58,876 nucleotides of DNA from contig WGOA01000029.1 in NCBI GenBank assembly GCA_016124275.1, positions 1-58,876 of the forward strand, read 5' to 3'. The first letter of the stretch is position 1. Each line of letters begins with the position of its first letter. Source of the DNA: Bacteroidota bacterium. GTDB lineage: Bacteria > Bacteroidota > Bacteroidia > Chitinophagales > BACL12. The notes beneath the pieces were generated by a model. The model was not told the DNA's origin. It did not search any database and worked only from the letters and a program-made list of their open reading frames with translations. The position numbers were made by a program, and so were the translations under genes. Shown here piece after piece: positions 24,669 through 34,331 of the stretch.

Positions 24669-26270
24669 TCAGCGCAAGATAACCAGGCGTTGGCTTAGCC
24701 TGAAATCCGCCCCTTCCGCTGCCACAAGGTAAACGCCGCCTGCCTGCCTGCCCAAATCAACCGAAATGCGCTGGAAGCCAGCCTGCAAATACGTTTGGGG
24801 CATCAGTTCCGCTACCGCCCGGCCCGTCATGTCGTAAAGCCGCAAACGCAGTTGCGTTGCCTGGTTCAGGTGCAGTTCCACGTAGGTCTGGGTACTGGCT
24901 GGATTGGGAGTTAGCGAGAAAAACGTACCCCAATCGGGTTCAACGTCTGGTGAAACCGGCGCATCATTCAGGTTGGTGGTAGTTGCAATCTCCTCATCGC
25001 CTGGTTCGTAGTCCACGTACTGCATGCGGACCAACAGCATTTCATCGGTGCTGCTCTCTCCCCAGCCGGACAACACTGGGGGATTGCTGGGGTTCGCCGG
25101 ATTATCGACTGTGTTGTCGTAAGTGGCACTGCAATACATGGTGCTGCCCGCTGGAATATGCAGGAGATTGGGGAACGTGTAGGCTCCCTGCCAGTTGAAG
25201 TCCCACTCATTGATGCGAATGATGGGGATGGTCACGCCCTCCGGTGTTTTAGCCCAAATGTGGTAGCGCTTGCCCAGGTAATGGGAATGAGGCTGGATGT
25301 TGATGAGGCTAATGTCCGTTTCCTGAACCTTGGTAACCAGAAAATTGCTGATTTCGCCAGGTAAAATTTTGAACGACGGGTACCCGTAGGGCATGTCGGA
25401 AGGTGAAAAGCTCATGGGTTCCACCTGCCGTTCAATGGGATCAGCTGGATCTTTAAAGAAAATGTTGATCGAGCTTTGGTCCCATTCCTCGGTGACCACC
25501 GGAGCGTAGTGCACTTGTACCAACAGGTTTGCACCAGCCGGAAGGGTCTTGCCAATACCAACAGGATAGGCCATGGCCGGAATTCCCGGAGTATAGCCGG
25601 TGAGTGTGCCTAAGACGGGCACGCCAAAATCGCCGAAACTGGGGTATCCATACTTTGGGCTAAGGGCATCCAGGGTGGCCCCGTCGCCGCTGGTTTCATA
25701 CGCGATGACTACGTGGTGCACAACGGCCGTGTTCCCTGGCCTGAACTCCACGGCAGCAATATCGCGCGCTTCGGTAAACCCGGTAGGCAGGACAAAAACC
25801 CGGTAGTCATCGGTGTAGTCCGTGGGCAACGGGTAAGCTTCGCTCATGGTCAGGACCAAATCGGGCGTACCCAATTGCGAGCCGCTAGGGTAGCTGGGAG
25901 GGTCAGGCATCTGAGCGGGATTGCCCAGCGGAGCTCCTGCGGCAGCCCATTCTGACAACTGATCTATCTGATCCTGGGTCAGATGTTTTTCGCCCACAAA
26001 ATTGGTGTAGTTGGGATCGGGCTTCCAGGGCGGCATGATGCGCTGCTCGGCCACATAGGCGATCATGGCCGACCAGGATGCTGCGTCCTCATAGGTCATG
26101 AGCGAAAAGGGACCAATCTCACCAGGCCGGTGACAAGAGGTGCAGTTGTCGTAAATGATGGAAGCGATTTGATCCGTCCAGGTAGGGGTTTGTGCCCAAC
26201 CAGCAGAACCGCAACCCAGCAGCATCAGACCAACGGAAAAGATTTTGCAAAAAGCGACAGCTTGTTTCAC
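24669..26270 (-). CDS. Secreted cytochrome c / copper type II monooxygenase-like protein with T9SS tail
   Basis: The 533-residue protein has a signal peptide (cleavage near GWAQ) and a haem c motif C43-T-S-C46-H47 followed by the Met/Trp-rich helix IMPPWKPDP. It continues into a PHM/DBH-like two-domain copper fold: H185-H186 (AVVHHVVIAY), H254 (VQVHYAP), H328-x-H330 (PHSHYLGKRY) and Met411 (STDEMLLVRM), which align with the CuH and CuM ligands of peptidylglycine monooxygenase. The C-terminus (LTPNPASTQTYVELHLNQA, ending QRLVILR) is a T9SS sorting domain. Its start overlaps the redoxin stop by 4 bases (ATGA). The substrate is unknown; metal binding and electron delivery by the haem are inferred. 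Confidence 0.88.
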   Translation of the reverse strand: MKQAVAFCKIFSVGLMLLGCGSAGWAQTPTWTDQIASIIYDNCTSCHRPGEIGPFSLMTYEDAASWSAMIAYVAEQRIMPPWKPDPNYTNFVGEKHLTQDQIDQLSEWAAAGAPLGNPAQMPDPPSYPSGSQLGTPDLVLTMSEAYPLPTDYTDDYRVFVLPTGFTEARDIAAVEFRPGNTAVVHHVVIAYETSGDGATLDALSPKYGYPSFGDFGVPVLGTLTGYTPGIPAMAYPVGIGKTLPAGANLLVQVHYAPVVTEEWDQSSINIFFKDPADPIERQVEPMSFSPSDMPYGYPSFKILPGEISNFLVTKVQETDISLINIQPHSHYLGKRYHIWAKTPEGVTIPIIRINEWDFNWQGAYTFPNLLHIPAGSTMYCSATYDNTVDNPANPSNPPVLSGWGESSTDEMLLVRMQYVDYEPGDEEIATTTNLNDAPVSPDVEPDWGTFFSLTPNPASTQTYVELHLNQATQLRLRLYDMTGRAVAELMPQTYLQAGFQRISVDLGRQAGGVYLVAAEGADFRLSQRLVILR

Positions 26271-26857
26271 GGAGCAACAACATTTGGGGCCTCGGGAAGC
26301 CCATGAGGAGGAGTTTCAGTGCCGAAAAGAGGGACACCTTGAATATAACAGCCAACCGCTTCGGTAAATCGCGGTTCAGTCAACAGGCCATCGCGCCAAT
26401 CGGCGAGTGCCTGTGACAAATCGTGTTCGTTCGTGCGGGCGCGGATCCCGCCAATTTTGTAGTAGCGGTCGTCCACGCGACCGCGGTACCAAACATACCC
26501 TGTGGTATCCACAAGAACAACCTCTGGCGTGATCCGGGCACCCAGTTGGCTGGTCAGGACCAGGCCAGGGTCGTCCTGCATGGCGAAAGGCAGGTTAAAG
26601 CGCGTTGCAAAAGCTTTTCGCTCCGCTTCCGTGCTGTTTTGGTCAGGAAAGACGCCAACAAAGGCTATTCCTTCGGGGGAATAGCGCTCGTGCAGCTCGC
26701 GAAGGCTGAGGGTATAATACCGGCTAATGACGCATTCCGGGTGAAGGAAGACGTAAACCGTTGCAGATTTGGTTGCAGGAACCTGACCGTGTACCGCTCC
26801 CAGAAAGGCGATTATCGCCAAAAAAAATAGGGTGCTGGACGGTAAAGACCGGAACAT
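26267..26857 (-). CDS. Secreted redoxin/thioredoxin-fold protein
   Basis: From Met at 26857 (196 residues) there is a clean signal peptide (FRSLPSSTLFFLAIIAFLGAVHG). The thioredoxin-like fold follows, with a peroxiredoxin/redoxin-type site HPECVISRYYTL holding a single Cys42 and no CxxC. Later family segments are FVGVFPDQNSTEAERKAFA, ITPEVVLVDTTG and YRGRVDD. A proline-rich C-terminus ends the protein. Upstream starts (26887, 26962) lack signal-peptide logic. It is translationally coupled (4-base overlap) to the cytochrome c/copper protein, and a redox partnership in the periplasm is the natural inference. Confidence 0.85.
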   Translation of the reverse strand: MFRSLPSSTLFFLAIIAFLGAVHGQVPATKSATVYVFLHPECVISRYYTLSLRELHERYSPEGIAFVGVFPDQNSTEAERKAFATRFNLPFAMQDDPGLVLTSQLGARITPEVVLVDTTGYVWYRGRVDDRYYKIGGIRARTNEHDLSQALADWRDGLLTEPRFTEAVGCYIQGVPLFGTETPPHGLPEAPNVVAP

Positions 26858-27108
26858 AGGCTGCCTATACGGTAGAACGCTGCTCATAGATACGAAAAAA
26901 ACGCCATAAATCGACCGATTGCCGATCGACAAAGCTCTCTTCAATCGTAAAAAACGGCCCATAAATCATGCCACTTTAGTCAAAATGTTGATAAATCATC
27001 AAGTGCTGTGCTTTATCTTGAGGACTGCCGATTGCCTCCTCAGCATCTGCAACGAACGCACCTGAGCAAAATCGTTTGATTCTACCACCTTCCCCCAACC
27101 ACGTTCCT

Positions 27109-29937
27109 ATGGCATTACCCTGCACCCTTAAACCAGCTGTACCCCGCCCAATGACCAGCCTGTTTGCCAGCCTGTTGGTTGGCTTGTTCGCTGTTCCATT
27201 CGCCGGGCCTTTGCACGCCCAATTTGCTGACCCCGTTGATTTGACCACACCGCGCGAGGCCATTCGCGATATAGAAACCGGCGACCTGGACGGCGATGGT
27301 TTACAAGACTTGTTGGTGGTTCAGGACGATGTTTATACGCAAAACAATACGGTTTGGTACCCCGGTTTGCCCGGGGGCGGGTTTGGCCCGGCCCAATTGG
27401 TCACTTCGCTGTTTCTAAACGAACCTGAGCTGGCCGACATAGACGATGATGGCCTGTTGGACGTCACGTTTGCCCAAACCACAGAAGGCCGCATCGGATG
27501 GATCCGTAATACCGGTGGCGGAGTCTTTGCTGCACCAACCTTAATAGCGGATTCCTTGCAAGGCCCCCGAAAAGTCACCCCTGCAGACTTGGATGGCGAC
27601 GGCGATCTGGACCTGATCTCGATGTCCGACGACCCGGTTTTCCTGGATGCCAACAGCGCTATTGTTTGGTATGAAAACGATGGAAGTGGCCATTTCCCTG
27701 TCGGGCGGGTGGTGTTCCAGGGGGCCATCCGCGATCCCTTTGATGCCGAAGTTGGCGACCTTGATGGCGATGGCGACATGGACATCGCCGTTGCTTGCCT
27801 GAACAGCGATGATGTGACCTGGTTTCAAAACCTGGGCGGGGCCACATCGTGGTCGGGCAAAATTGTGCTAACCCTTGACCTGATCGGTTGCCAGGAAATT
27901 GAACTGGCCGATTTGGAAAACGACGGCGACCTGGACATCGTAGTGGCCAGTGTCGGCGTGCAGCGCGCTGCGTGGTTCCGAAACAACGGCAGCGGGACAT
28001 TTACCCTGCGGTCGCTCTCGGCTTTTGGCCTTTCCACCGTAGATGATGCTACAGATGTGCACGTGTTTGATGCCAACGCCGACGGGTTCCCCGATGTGGC
28101 CGTTGCGCTGGTGGACGAAAATGCGGTTGACCTGTTTCTGTACACGGGTTCCGGCAACTTTACGCCAGCCATTCGCATCACGGACCGGACTTTTTACGGC
28201 ACCGCTGTGGAATCAATGGACGTGGACGGCGACGGGGACGAAGACCTGCTCAGCGGGTCAGCAAACGATGCTAAGTTGGCTTGGTACGAGAATCTGGGCA
28301 GCGCTTCTGGCACTTTCGGTCCGAACCAGTTCATCAACCAGGCAGCAGCGGGAATTAGCGCTGTGGCAGTTGCCGATCTGAATGGCGATGGCGATTTGGA
28401 TGTGGTTTCCGTTTCCGGGTTGGACCAAAAAGTAGCCTGGTACCCCAATCAGGGCGGTCTGAGTTTCGGTACACAATCCATCATTGATCAGAACCCGTTC
28501 TTTCCCAGGAACCTGGTGGCCGCCGACCTGGACAATGACGGCGACGCGGATTTGGCCGTAATCGGAGACGAAAGGCTTAAACTCTACCGAAACAGCGGCT
28601 CGGGTACCTTCAGCATTTCCACCGTTTTTGACGGCTTAGACGACGCGCGGGGAATCCGGGCGGCCGATCTGAATGGAGACGGCCTGCCAGACCTGGTCGT
28701 AACCTCCTGGTTTGACAGCAAATTGTCCTGGTTTCGGAATTTTGGCGGAGGACTTTTTGGCACGCGGCAAATTATTGCCAGCCCCGGCGGTGCCGATGGC
28801 TTGGTTGCCGATGACTGGGACGGCGATGGCGACCTTGACCTGGCGGTTGGCGGCGAATTCAGCGATCAGATTGAGTACTACCAAAACCTGGGCGCTGGAA
28901 CTTTTGCCCCGGCAGTGGTGCTGGCCAATACCCTCAACGGTCTGTTTGAATTGGAAAGCCGCGACATGAACGGCGATGGACGAAACGACATCCTTTTCGC
29001 AGCCTTTTTTGCGAATGGCGTCGGCTATGTACCAAACCTGGGTGGAGGTAGCTTTGGTCCAAAAGTGATTGTCACTACCGCCTTGTTTGGCCCCTGGTCC
29101 ATCAATGCCTGGGATCCGGATGGCGATGGCGACAATGAGCTCCTGGTTAGTGTGTACAGCGAGAACCGCACGGTGTCCATTGATAATTTGGGCGGGGGAA
29201 GTTTCGGCACGCGCCGCACCGTCCTAAACGCTTACGAGTACCACCGCGTTGCTCAACCCGCCGACCTTGATGGTGATGGCGACGAAGACCTGATCATTGG
29301 CTTCAAAAACACCGTTACCCTGGTGGAAAACCTGCGGCTGAGTGGCGTGGTGTGCTCGCCAGCGGCTGCGCCCACCGGATTAAGTGCCAGTGTTGCCCCT
29401 GCGGGTGTTACCCTGACCTGGAATGCCGTGCCCGGCTCTGTGGCTTGCCAAATTCAGGGTCGGCCTTTGGGTGCGCCTAACTTTGCTACGCTGCCGGCCC
29501 TGGTGGGCACGGAACCGACGGCTGCTTTTGTGGCCGCTTCAAAGCTAATGCCCGGCAGCAGTTACGAGTGGAAAGTGCGCTGTGCCTGCTCGCTTGCGCC
29601 GCCCAGTTTGACGCCTTTTTCCGCGTTGGGCTCGTTTTCGGTACCGCTGTTGCGCGAAGCGGAGGCAGCCCTTTCGCCCGGCATGGAGCTCGGCATTCAA
29701 CCCAACCCAGCCCATGCGCTGGTCCACTTGACCTTGCCCGGCGATGCGCAAGTCGAAGGCCTGCTGCGCATCAGCGACTTGCAGGGAAGGTTAATGCTGA
29801 ACCAGAACATTCCTTCTGCTCAAGGTTCGCAAACCTGGACCCTGGATGTTTCGGGCTGGCCAGCGGGAGTTTACGCCGTAACATTTAATACGCCCACGAA
29901 GGTATTGCACCAGCAACTGGTGCTGGCCCGCGAGTAA
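27109..29937 (+). CDS. Secreted FG-GAP/VCBS repeat protein with T9SS sorting domain
   Basis: The ~942-residue protein has a signal sequence (TSLFASLLVGLFAVPFAGPLHAQ) that fits starts at 27109 or 27151; the ORF is open from 27076. The bulk is about a dozen FG-GAP-type repeats with calcium-binding loops (DLDGDGLQD, DIDDDGLLD, DLDGDGDLD, DVDGDGDED and so on), forming one or two beta propellers. A fibronectin-type-III-like domain follows (about 745-830; GLSASVAPAGVTLTWNAVPGS). The C-terminus is a T9SS sorting domain (GIQPNPAHALVHLTLP ... GVYAVTFNTPTKVLHQQLVLARE). The sulfatase gene starts 12 bases after its stop, so they are probably co-expressed. Confidence 0.9.
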   Translation: MALPCTLKPAVPRPMTSLFASLLVGLFAVPFAGPLHAQFADPVDLTTPREAIRDIETGDLDGDGLQDLLVVQDDVYTQNNTVWYPGLPGGGFGPAQLVTSLFLNEPELADIDDDGLLDVTFAQTTEGRIGWIRNTGGGVFAAPTLIADSLQGPRKVTPADLDGDGDLDLISMSDDPVFLDANSAIVWYENDGSGHFPVGRVVFQGAIRDPFDAEVGDLDGDGDMDIAVACLNSDDVTWFQNLGGATSWSGKIVLTLDLIGCQEIELADLENDGDLDIVVASVGVQRAAWFRNNGSGTFTLRSLSAFGLSTVDDATDVHVFDANADGFPDVAVALVDENAVDLFLYTGSGNFTPAIRITDRTFYGTAVESMDVDGDGDEDLLSGSANDAKLAWYENLGSASGTFGPNQFINQAAAGISAVAVADLNGDGDLDVVSVSGLDQKVAWYPNQGGLSFGTQSIIDQNPFFPRNLVAADLDNDGDADLAVIGDERLKLYRNSGSGTFSISTVFDGLDDARGIRAADLNGDGLPDLVVTSWFDSKLSWFRNFGGGLFGTRQIIASPGGADGLVADDWDGDGDLDLAVGGEFSDQIEYYQNLGAGTFAPAVVLANTLNGLFELESRDMNGDGRNDILFAAFFANGVGYVPNLGGGSFGPKVIVTTALFGPWSINAWDPDGDGDNELLVSVYSENRTVSIDNLGGGSFGTRRTVLNAYEYHRVAQPADLDGDGDEDLIIGFKNTVTLVENLRLSGVVCSPAAAPTGLSASVAPAGVTLTWNAVPGSVACQIQGRPLGAPNFATLPALVGTEPTAAFVAASKLMPGSSYEWKVRCACSLAPPSLTPFSALGSFSVPLLREAEAALSPGMELGIQPNPAHALVHLTLPGDAQVEGLLRISDLQGRLMLNQNIPSAQGSQTWTLDVSGWPAGVYAVTFNTPTKVLHQQLVLARE

Positions 29938-29949
29938 CCCTTTAGAACC

Positions 29950-32052
29950 ATGCGTCAATATCTGTTGGCTTTGGGCTGCATAGTATTATCTATGTCAGCC
30001 TTTGGGCAGGCTCCATTAAACATTCTATGGATCGTTGCTGATGACCTGAACGACTATGTTTGGGGCGAAGAAGAGCGGACCGCAGACGCACCAAATCTGG
30101 CGTTGCTGGCGCAATCGGCCACCCGATTTGACGCCTGCTACGTCAATTCACCGCTTTGTTGTCCGTCCAGAGCTTCTTTTATGGTTGGGAAAACTCCGAA
30201 CTGGACCGGTGTGCAGAACAATGTTTACGAAAAGTTTTTTCGCAAGCATTTTAATGGTCAGCCCGTAGTCACGCTGCCCGAGCATTTCAAGGCCAATGGG
30301 TATTTTACGGTTGGCATCAATAAGATCTACCACAATTTTCAGCGCAGCAATTTTGACAATGACTTTGATTTTGCGCAGCCCAATGCGCTGTTGCGCCAGG
30401 GCAGTTGGAACCAGTTTTTTAAGCAGCGCGAAGGCAACCTGACGCCTACAGACCGCGACCTTCTGGCAGGCCTGGGCTATGCCTGGGCCCGCTTGCCGGA
30501 AACAGACGAAGCCCTTATCGCAGATCACCGCGCGGTTAACCGCGCTCTGCAGGTGCTGGAAACCTTTGTGGACGATCCTGCTGCTTTTGGCAACCGACCG
30601 CTGATGCTGGCCGTAGGACTCATTTCGCCGCACGTGCCACACCATGCTCCGCAGCGCTTTTTTCCGGACGCCTACGTGCCCTTCATTCCGGGCGCCAGCA
30701 CAGTCAACTACCTGAGTCCTGAAAACCCGGACGGTTGGCCCTTGCCGGATTATGGTCCCGGGGGAAGTGCCGCCGTACTCGGGCAACTGCCGCTCGCAGC
30801 CCGGGCCATGGCTGTTCAGAATGCAACGCACCAGGCTTCGTTTGACCAATTTGCGCTGGACAATGCTTCGCTGACCAGTTTCAGCCCGGACGAATTGCGA
30901 TTGCTCCGCATGGCCAATGCCAACATGGCCTATCACGCCGCTGTTCACTATTTTGACTACGAAGTAGGCCGTCTGGTGCAAGCCCTCGATTCGCTCGGGC
31001 TGGCCGACAACACCCTCATCGTTGTGCATTCCGATCACGGGTTCAGCATGGGCGAACACGGCCATTGGGCCAAAAACTCGCTGTGGGAGACCGATTTGCG
31101 CGTTCCGTTGATTCTATACGATCCTCGTCAGCCGGTTGGCCAAAGGCTGGCCGATCCGGTCAGTTTGATCGATCTTTTTCCTACCCTCTGCGAACTGGCC
31201 GGATTGCCCAAGCCCGTGGTTGCCGGCGACAGCAGCTACCTGGATGGACAATCGCTGCTGCCGCTGATGAACGGCTCAGGAGTAGCCCGACCCGTAGTTT
31301 CTACCATCAACATGAACGGCGATCCGCGGCTGGGTTGCGATGTCTCGCGATCCGCGATGACAGAGGATTGGCATTACCTGGAATTGTCCTGGGAAGCTTC
31401 AGGTGCCTGCCTTGAAGATAGCATTGGTTATGTGCCGTTGTTGTACCACCTGGCCAGCGATCGCTTGGAGTGGTTCAATGTGGCTGATGATCCGGCAAAC
31501 GGACCTGTCGTGGCTTACCTGCAGCGCCAGTTGCAGGAAGGTTACGGCGCGCCGGTTCCGGAATATTCGCTGAAGCTGATGGGCCCTTCGCTGCCTGTTG
31601 TAAACCGTGATACGGTGTTGACCTTGCGTGCGCTGGTTCGAAACGCAGCCGGGGACAGCGTGCATGCCCTTCCCCCGAATACGGAGTTGCGCTGGCAAGT
31701 GGTGGTGCAGGAAAGTGTGTTTCGCTTTACCGGTGATTCCCTGCGCCTGGATCTGAGTACGTTGCCTGCAGGACTGCTGGCCGCTGCCGACTACATCAGG
31801 GTGGACGCGTTTTTGTGGAACACGGTTTCGCGGCAGGTGCTGAGTTTGGACGGGCAAATTTACGGGTTGGCCGATGCCCGAATGCTTGCTGCTGTTCAAG
31901 AAACCAGACCGCTGCCTGTTGCTGTTCCCTGCCAGGTTCCCGAAGATCAGCTCGGCGTGTTTTACGACCTTTACGGCCGACCGGTGTTGGACCCCCGCCC
32001 CTTCCAACTGTATTTGGACGCCTGCGGGAACAAGCGGATGATTCTGCACTAA
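29950..32052 (+). CDS. Secreted sulfatase, iduronate-2-sulfatase-like
   Basis: The 700-residue protein has a signal peptide (MRQYLLALGCIVLSMSAFGQ), metal-binding D31-D32 (WIVADDLND) and the sulfatase signature C71-P-S-R74-A, whose Cys is converted to formylglycine. HSDHGFSMGEHGHWAKNSLW carries further metal ligands and is typical of the iduronate-2-sulfatase/choline-sulfatase subgroup. Residues after about 530 form an extra beta-rich domain (NTELRWQVVVQESVFRFTGDS) that is not part of the core enzyme. It likely removes sulfate from polysaccharides outside the cell. No formylglycine-generating enzyme is in the window. Confidence 0.9.
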   Translation: MRQYLLALGCIVLSMSAFGQAPLNILWIVADDLNDYVWGEEERTADAPNLALLAQSATRFDACYVNSPLCCPSRASFMVGKTPNWTGVQNNVYEKFFRKHFNGQPVVTLPEHFKANGYFTVGINKIYHNFQRSNFDNDFDFAQPNALLRQGSWNQFFKQREGNLTPTDRDLLAGLGYAWARLPETDEALIADHRAVNRALQVLETFVDDPAAFGNRPLMLAVGLISPHVPHHAPQRFFPDAYVPFIPGASTVNYLSPENPDGWPLPDYGPGGSAAVLGQLPLAARAMAVQNATHQASFDQFALDNASLTSFSPDELRLLRMANANMAYHAAVHYFDYEVGRLVQALDSLGLADNTLIVVHSDHGFSMGEHGHWAKNSLWETDLRVPLILYDPRQPVGQRLADPVSLIDLFPTLCELAGLPKPVVAGDSSYLDGQSLLPLMNGSGVARPVVSTINMNGDPRLGCDVSRSAMTEDWHYLELSWEASGACLEDSIGYVPLLYHLASDRLEWFNVADDPANGPVVAYLQRQLQEGYGAPVPEYSLKLMGPSLPVVNRDTVLTLRALVRNAAGDSVHALPPNTELRWQVVVQESVFRFTGDSLRLDLSTLPAGLLAAADYIRVDAFLWNTVSRQVLSLDGQIYGLADARMLAAVQETRPLPVAVPCQVPEDQLGVFYDLYGRPVLDPRPFQLYLDACGNKRMILH

Positions 32053-32104
32053 AGCTTTGGGGAGGCAGGGTTTCTGAACCGTTCGCAATCGTTAACTTGC
32101 GGCG

Positions 32105-33016
32105 ATGTCCCTGACGCTGGAGTTGCGCTCCGTTTCAAAACGCTTTGGAGCCCTTGAAGCTTTGCATGCTGTGAGCATGGAAGTAGCCAAAGGAGCAGCT
32201 TTTGGGCTTTTAGGCCCCAATGGCGCCGGAAAAACGACGCTGATTCGGCTGGTTACCGGCATTTTGGGTCCTGATTCCGGGCAAATCCTGTTGCACGGCC
32301 AACCGGCAAGCGGCCAACAATCGTCGGGTATCGGGTACATGCCGGAAGAGCGGGGCCTGTACAAGAAGATGGGGGTACAGGAGCAATTGCTCTACCTGGC
32401 CCGCCTAAAAGGCATGAAATCTGCTGAAGCCAAACTGCGCATTAAACGCTGGCTGGCAAAACTGGAACTGAGCGATTGGGCGGGCAAGCGCATTGAAGAC
32501 TTGTCAAAAGGCATGCAGCAAAAGGTGCAGTTCATTGCCACAGTGCTGCACGATCCCGGCCTGATCATTTTGGATGAACCGTTTTCCGGCCTGGACCCCA
32601 TCAGCAGCAATTTGCTGAGCACGGAGATAGAAGAGTTGCGGCGCCAGGGCACCACCGTAATATTTTCTACGCACCGCATGGAACAGGTGCAGGAGCTTTG
32701 CTCCGATATCCTGTTGCTCAATCGCGGCCGGGTGGTGCTGACCGGGCAAGTGGCGAACATCCGCGATGCGCACAAAAAGCACCTGGTTGAAGTGCGCTAT
32801 CGCGGGGACACGGGCAGTTTGACGCATCCGGGTTTTGAAGTGTTGGAGCAGCAGTCCGAGCTGCTGTTGATCAGGTTGCGGGCGCCCTTCGCCGGAAATG
32901 ATCTGCTGGGCTTGCTGATCAGCAGGCCCATGGAAGTGCTGTCTTACCGCGAAATTTTGCCGTCGCTGAACGACATTTTTATTCAATTGATTACCGAAAA
33001 CGCCGGTCATGAATAA
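32105..33016 (+). CDS. ABC transporter ATP-binding protein (NatA-like)
   Basis: This 303-residue ATPase has Walker A GPNGAGKTTLIRLV (about residue 37), signature LSKGMQQKVQFIA, Walker B LIILDEPFSGLDP and the H-loop STHRMEQV. A C-terminal ~80 residues is typical of ABC-2 exporter ATPases. The permease overlaps its end by 8 bases, so the two form one transporter of the sodium-exporter (NatAB)-like group. The substrate is not evident. Confidence 0.93.
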   Translation: MSLTLELRSVSKRFGALEALHAVSMEVAKGAAFGLLGPNGAGKTTLIRLVTGILGPDSGQILLHGQPASGQQSSGIGYMPEERGLYKKMGVQEQLLYLARLKGMKSAEAKLRIKRWLAKLELSDWAGKRIEDLSKGMQQKVQFIATVLHDPGLIILDEPFSGLDPISSNLLSTEIEELRRQGTTVIFSTHRMEQVQELCSDILLLNRGRVVLTGQVANIRDAHKKHLVEVRYRGDTGSLTHPGFEVLEQQSELLLIRLRAPFAGNDLLGLLISRPMEVLSYREILPSLNDIFIQLITENAGHE

Positions 33017-34310
33017 GGTCTGGCTCATTATACAACGGGAGTACATCACGCGGGTGCGCAAACGCTCCTTTTTGGTATTGACACTGTTGACGCCGCTGGG
33101 CATGGCCACGATCATTTTGTTGCCCCTGTTGCTCTTCAACCTGGACATGGAAACGCAGCGCATTCTGGTCAAGGATGACAGCGGCTACTTTGGGCATTTA
33201 AAGGATACTACGGGCATTTATTTTGGGTTCGAAAACGCCTCGCTCTCGCGCGACAGCCTGGAAAGTATATATGAAGATTTGGGTTACACGGCGTTTTTGT
33301 ACATCCCGAAAGTGAAGCCGGGCGACCCCACCGGCCTGGAACTGATGGCCCCGCGGCAGGTTTCGATGGCCACCAAATACTACGTGGAGTCCGCGTTGGA
33401 AAGCAGCATTGAACGCATTAATCTGGAGCGGCTCGGTCTGGACAAACAGGAGCTACGTGTCAGGCCGGACATTGAATTAGAGACCGGCATTACCGGGAAA
33501 GGGCGCATGCGAAGGGCCGGCAGTGCTTTTGCGGCAACTGTGGTGGGCTACTTTATGGGCTTTGCGATCTATGTGGTCTTGCTCATTTACGGCACCATGG
33601 TCATGCGCGGCGTGATGGAAGAGAAAAACAGCCGCATTGTGGAGGTGATCATTACTTCTGTTAAACCCTTTCAGTTGATGTTGGGTAAAATCCTGGGCAT
33701 CGGCGCGGTGGGGTTGACCCAGTTCAGCGTTTGGATGGTATTGGGTGCGTTGGTTCAAGGGCTGCTGGGGCTGGTTTTTGCGGAAGAGCTGCAGCAGTTC
33801 CGCATGATCAGCCAGCAGGATGGCCTGGAAACCGGCCGCGAAATGGAGCGCTTGGCCAAAGCTTATTCCAGTTTCGGCGACCTGCCCGTGTTGCGCTTGT
33901 TCGCCGTGTTCAGCTTCTATTTTCTAGGCGGTTACCTTTTGTATTCTGCGTTGTTTGCAGCCGTTGGCAGCCTGACCAACGACGATGGCGGCGACGGGCA
34001 ATTATACGTCTTCCCGGTTACGCTGCCCATCATCCTGTCCATCATCCTGATGATCTTTGTGATCCAGCACCCGAATTCGCGCCTTGCGTTTTGGGCGTCC
34101 ATCATTCCGCTTTCTTCCCCGATTGTCATGCCTGCGCGCATGCCCTTCATCGGCGTGCTGAACTGGGAAGTGGCCCTGAGCATGGGGCTGCTGGTGCTGG
34201 GCTTCATCGCCTCCACTGCCCTGGCCGCGCGAGTTTACCGCACCGGCATTTTGCTCTACGGCAAAAAGATTCAACCAGGCGAAGTGTGGCGCTGGTTGTG
34301 GCACCGGTGA
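33009..34310 (+). CDS. ABC-2 type transporter permease (NatB-like)
   Basis: The 433-residue protein has one N-terminal helix (about 20-42, FLVLTLLTPLGMATIILLPLLL), a ~130-residue extracytoplasmic domain, and five or six helices after residue ~175 (FAATVVGYFMGFAIYVVLLI, then NSRIVEVIITSVKPFQLMLG, the ABC-2 coupling segment). This is the usual ABC-2/NatB layout. It overlaps the ATPase gene by 8 bases. It converges with galE, with a 21-base gap. Confidence 0.92.
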   Translation: MNKVWLIIQREYITRVRKRSFLVLTLLTPLGMATIILLPLLLFNLDMETQRILVKDDSGYFGHLKDTTGIYFGFENASLSRDSLESIYEDLGYTAFLYIPKVKPGDPTGLELMAPRQVSMATKYYVESALESSIERINLERLGLDKQELRVRPDIELETGITGKGRMRRAGSAFAATVVGYFMGFAIYVVLLIYGTMVMRGVMEEKNSRIVEVIITSVKPFQLMLGKILGIGAVGLTQFSVWMVLGALVQGLLGLVFAEELQQFRMISQQDGLETGREMERLAKAYSSFGDLPVLRLFAVFSFYFLGGYLLYSALFAAVGSLTNDDGGDGQLYVFPVTLPIILSIILMIFVIQHPNSRLAFWASIIPLSSPIVMPARMPFIGVLNWEVALSMGLLVLGFIASTALAARVYRTGILLYGKKIQPGEVWRWLWHR

Positions 34311-34331
34311 GGGGGTCAAAGCTCTTTCGGC

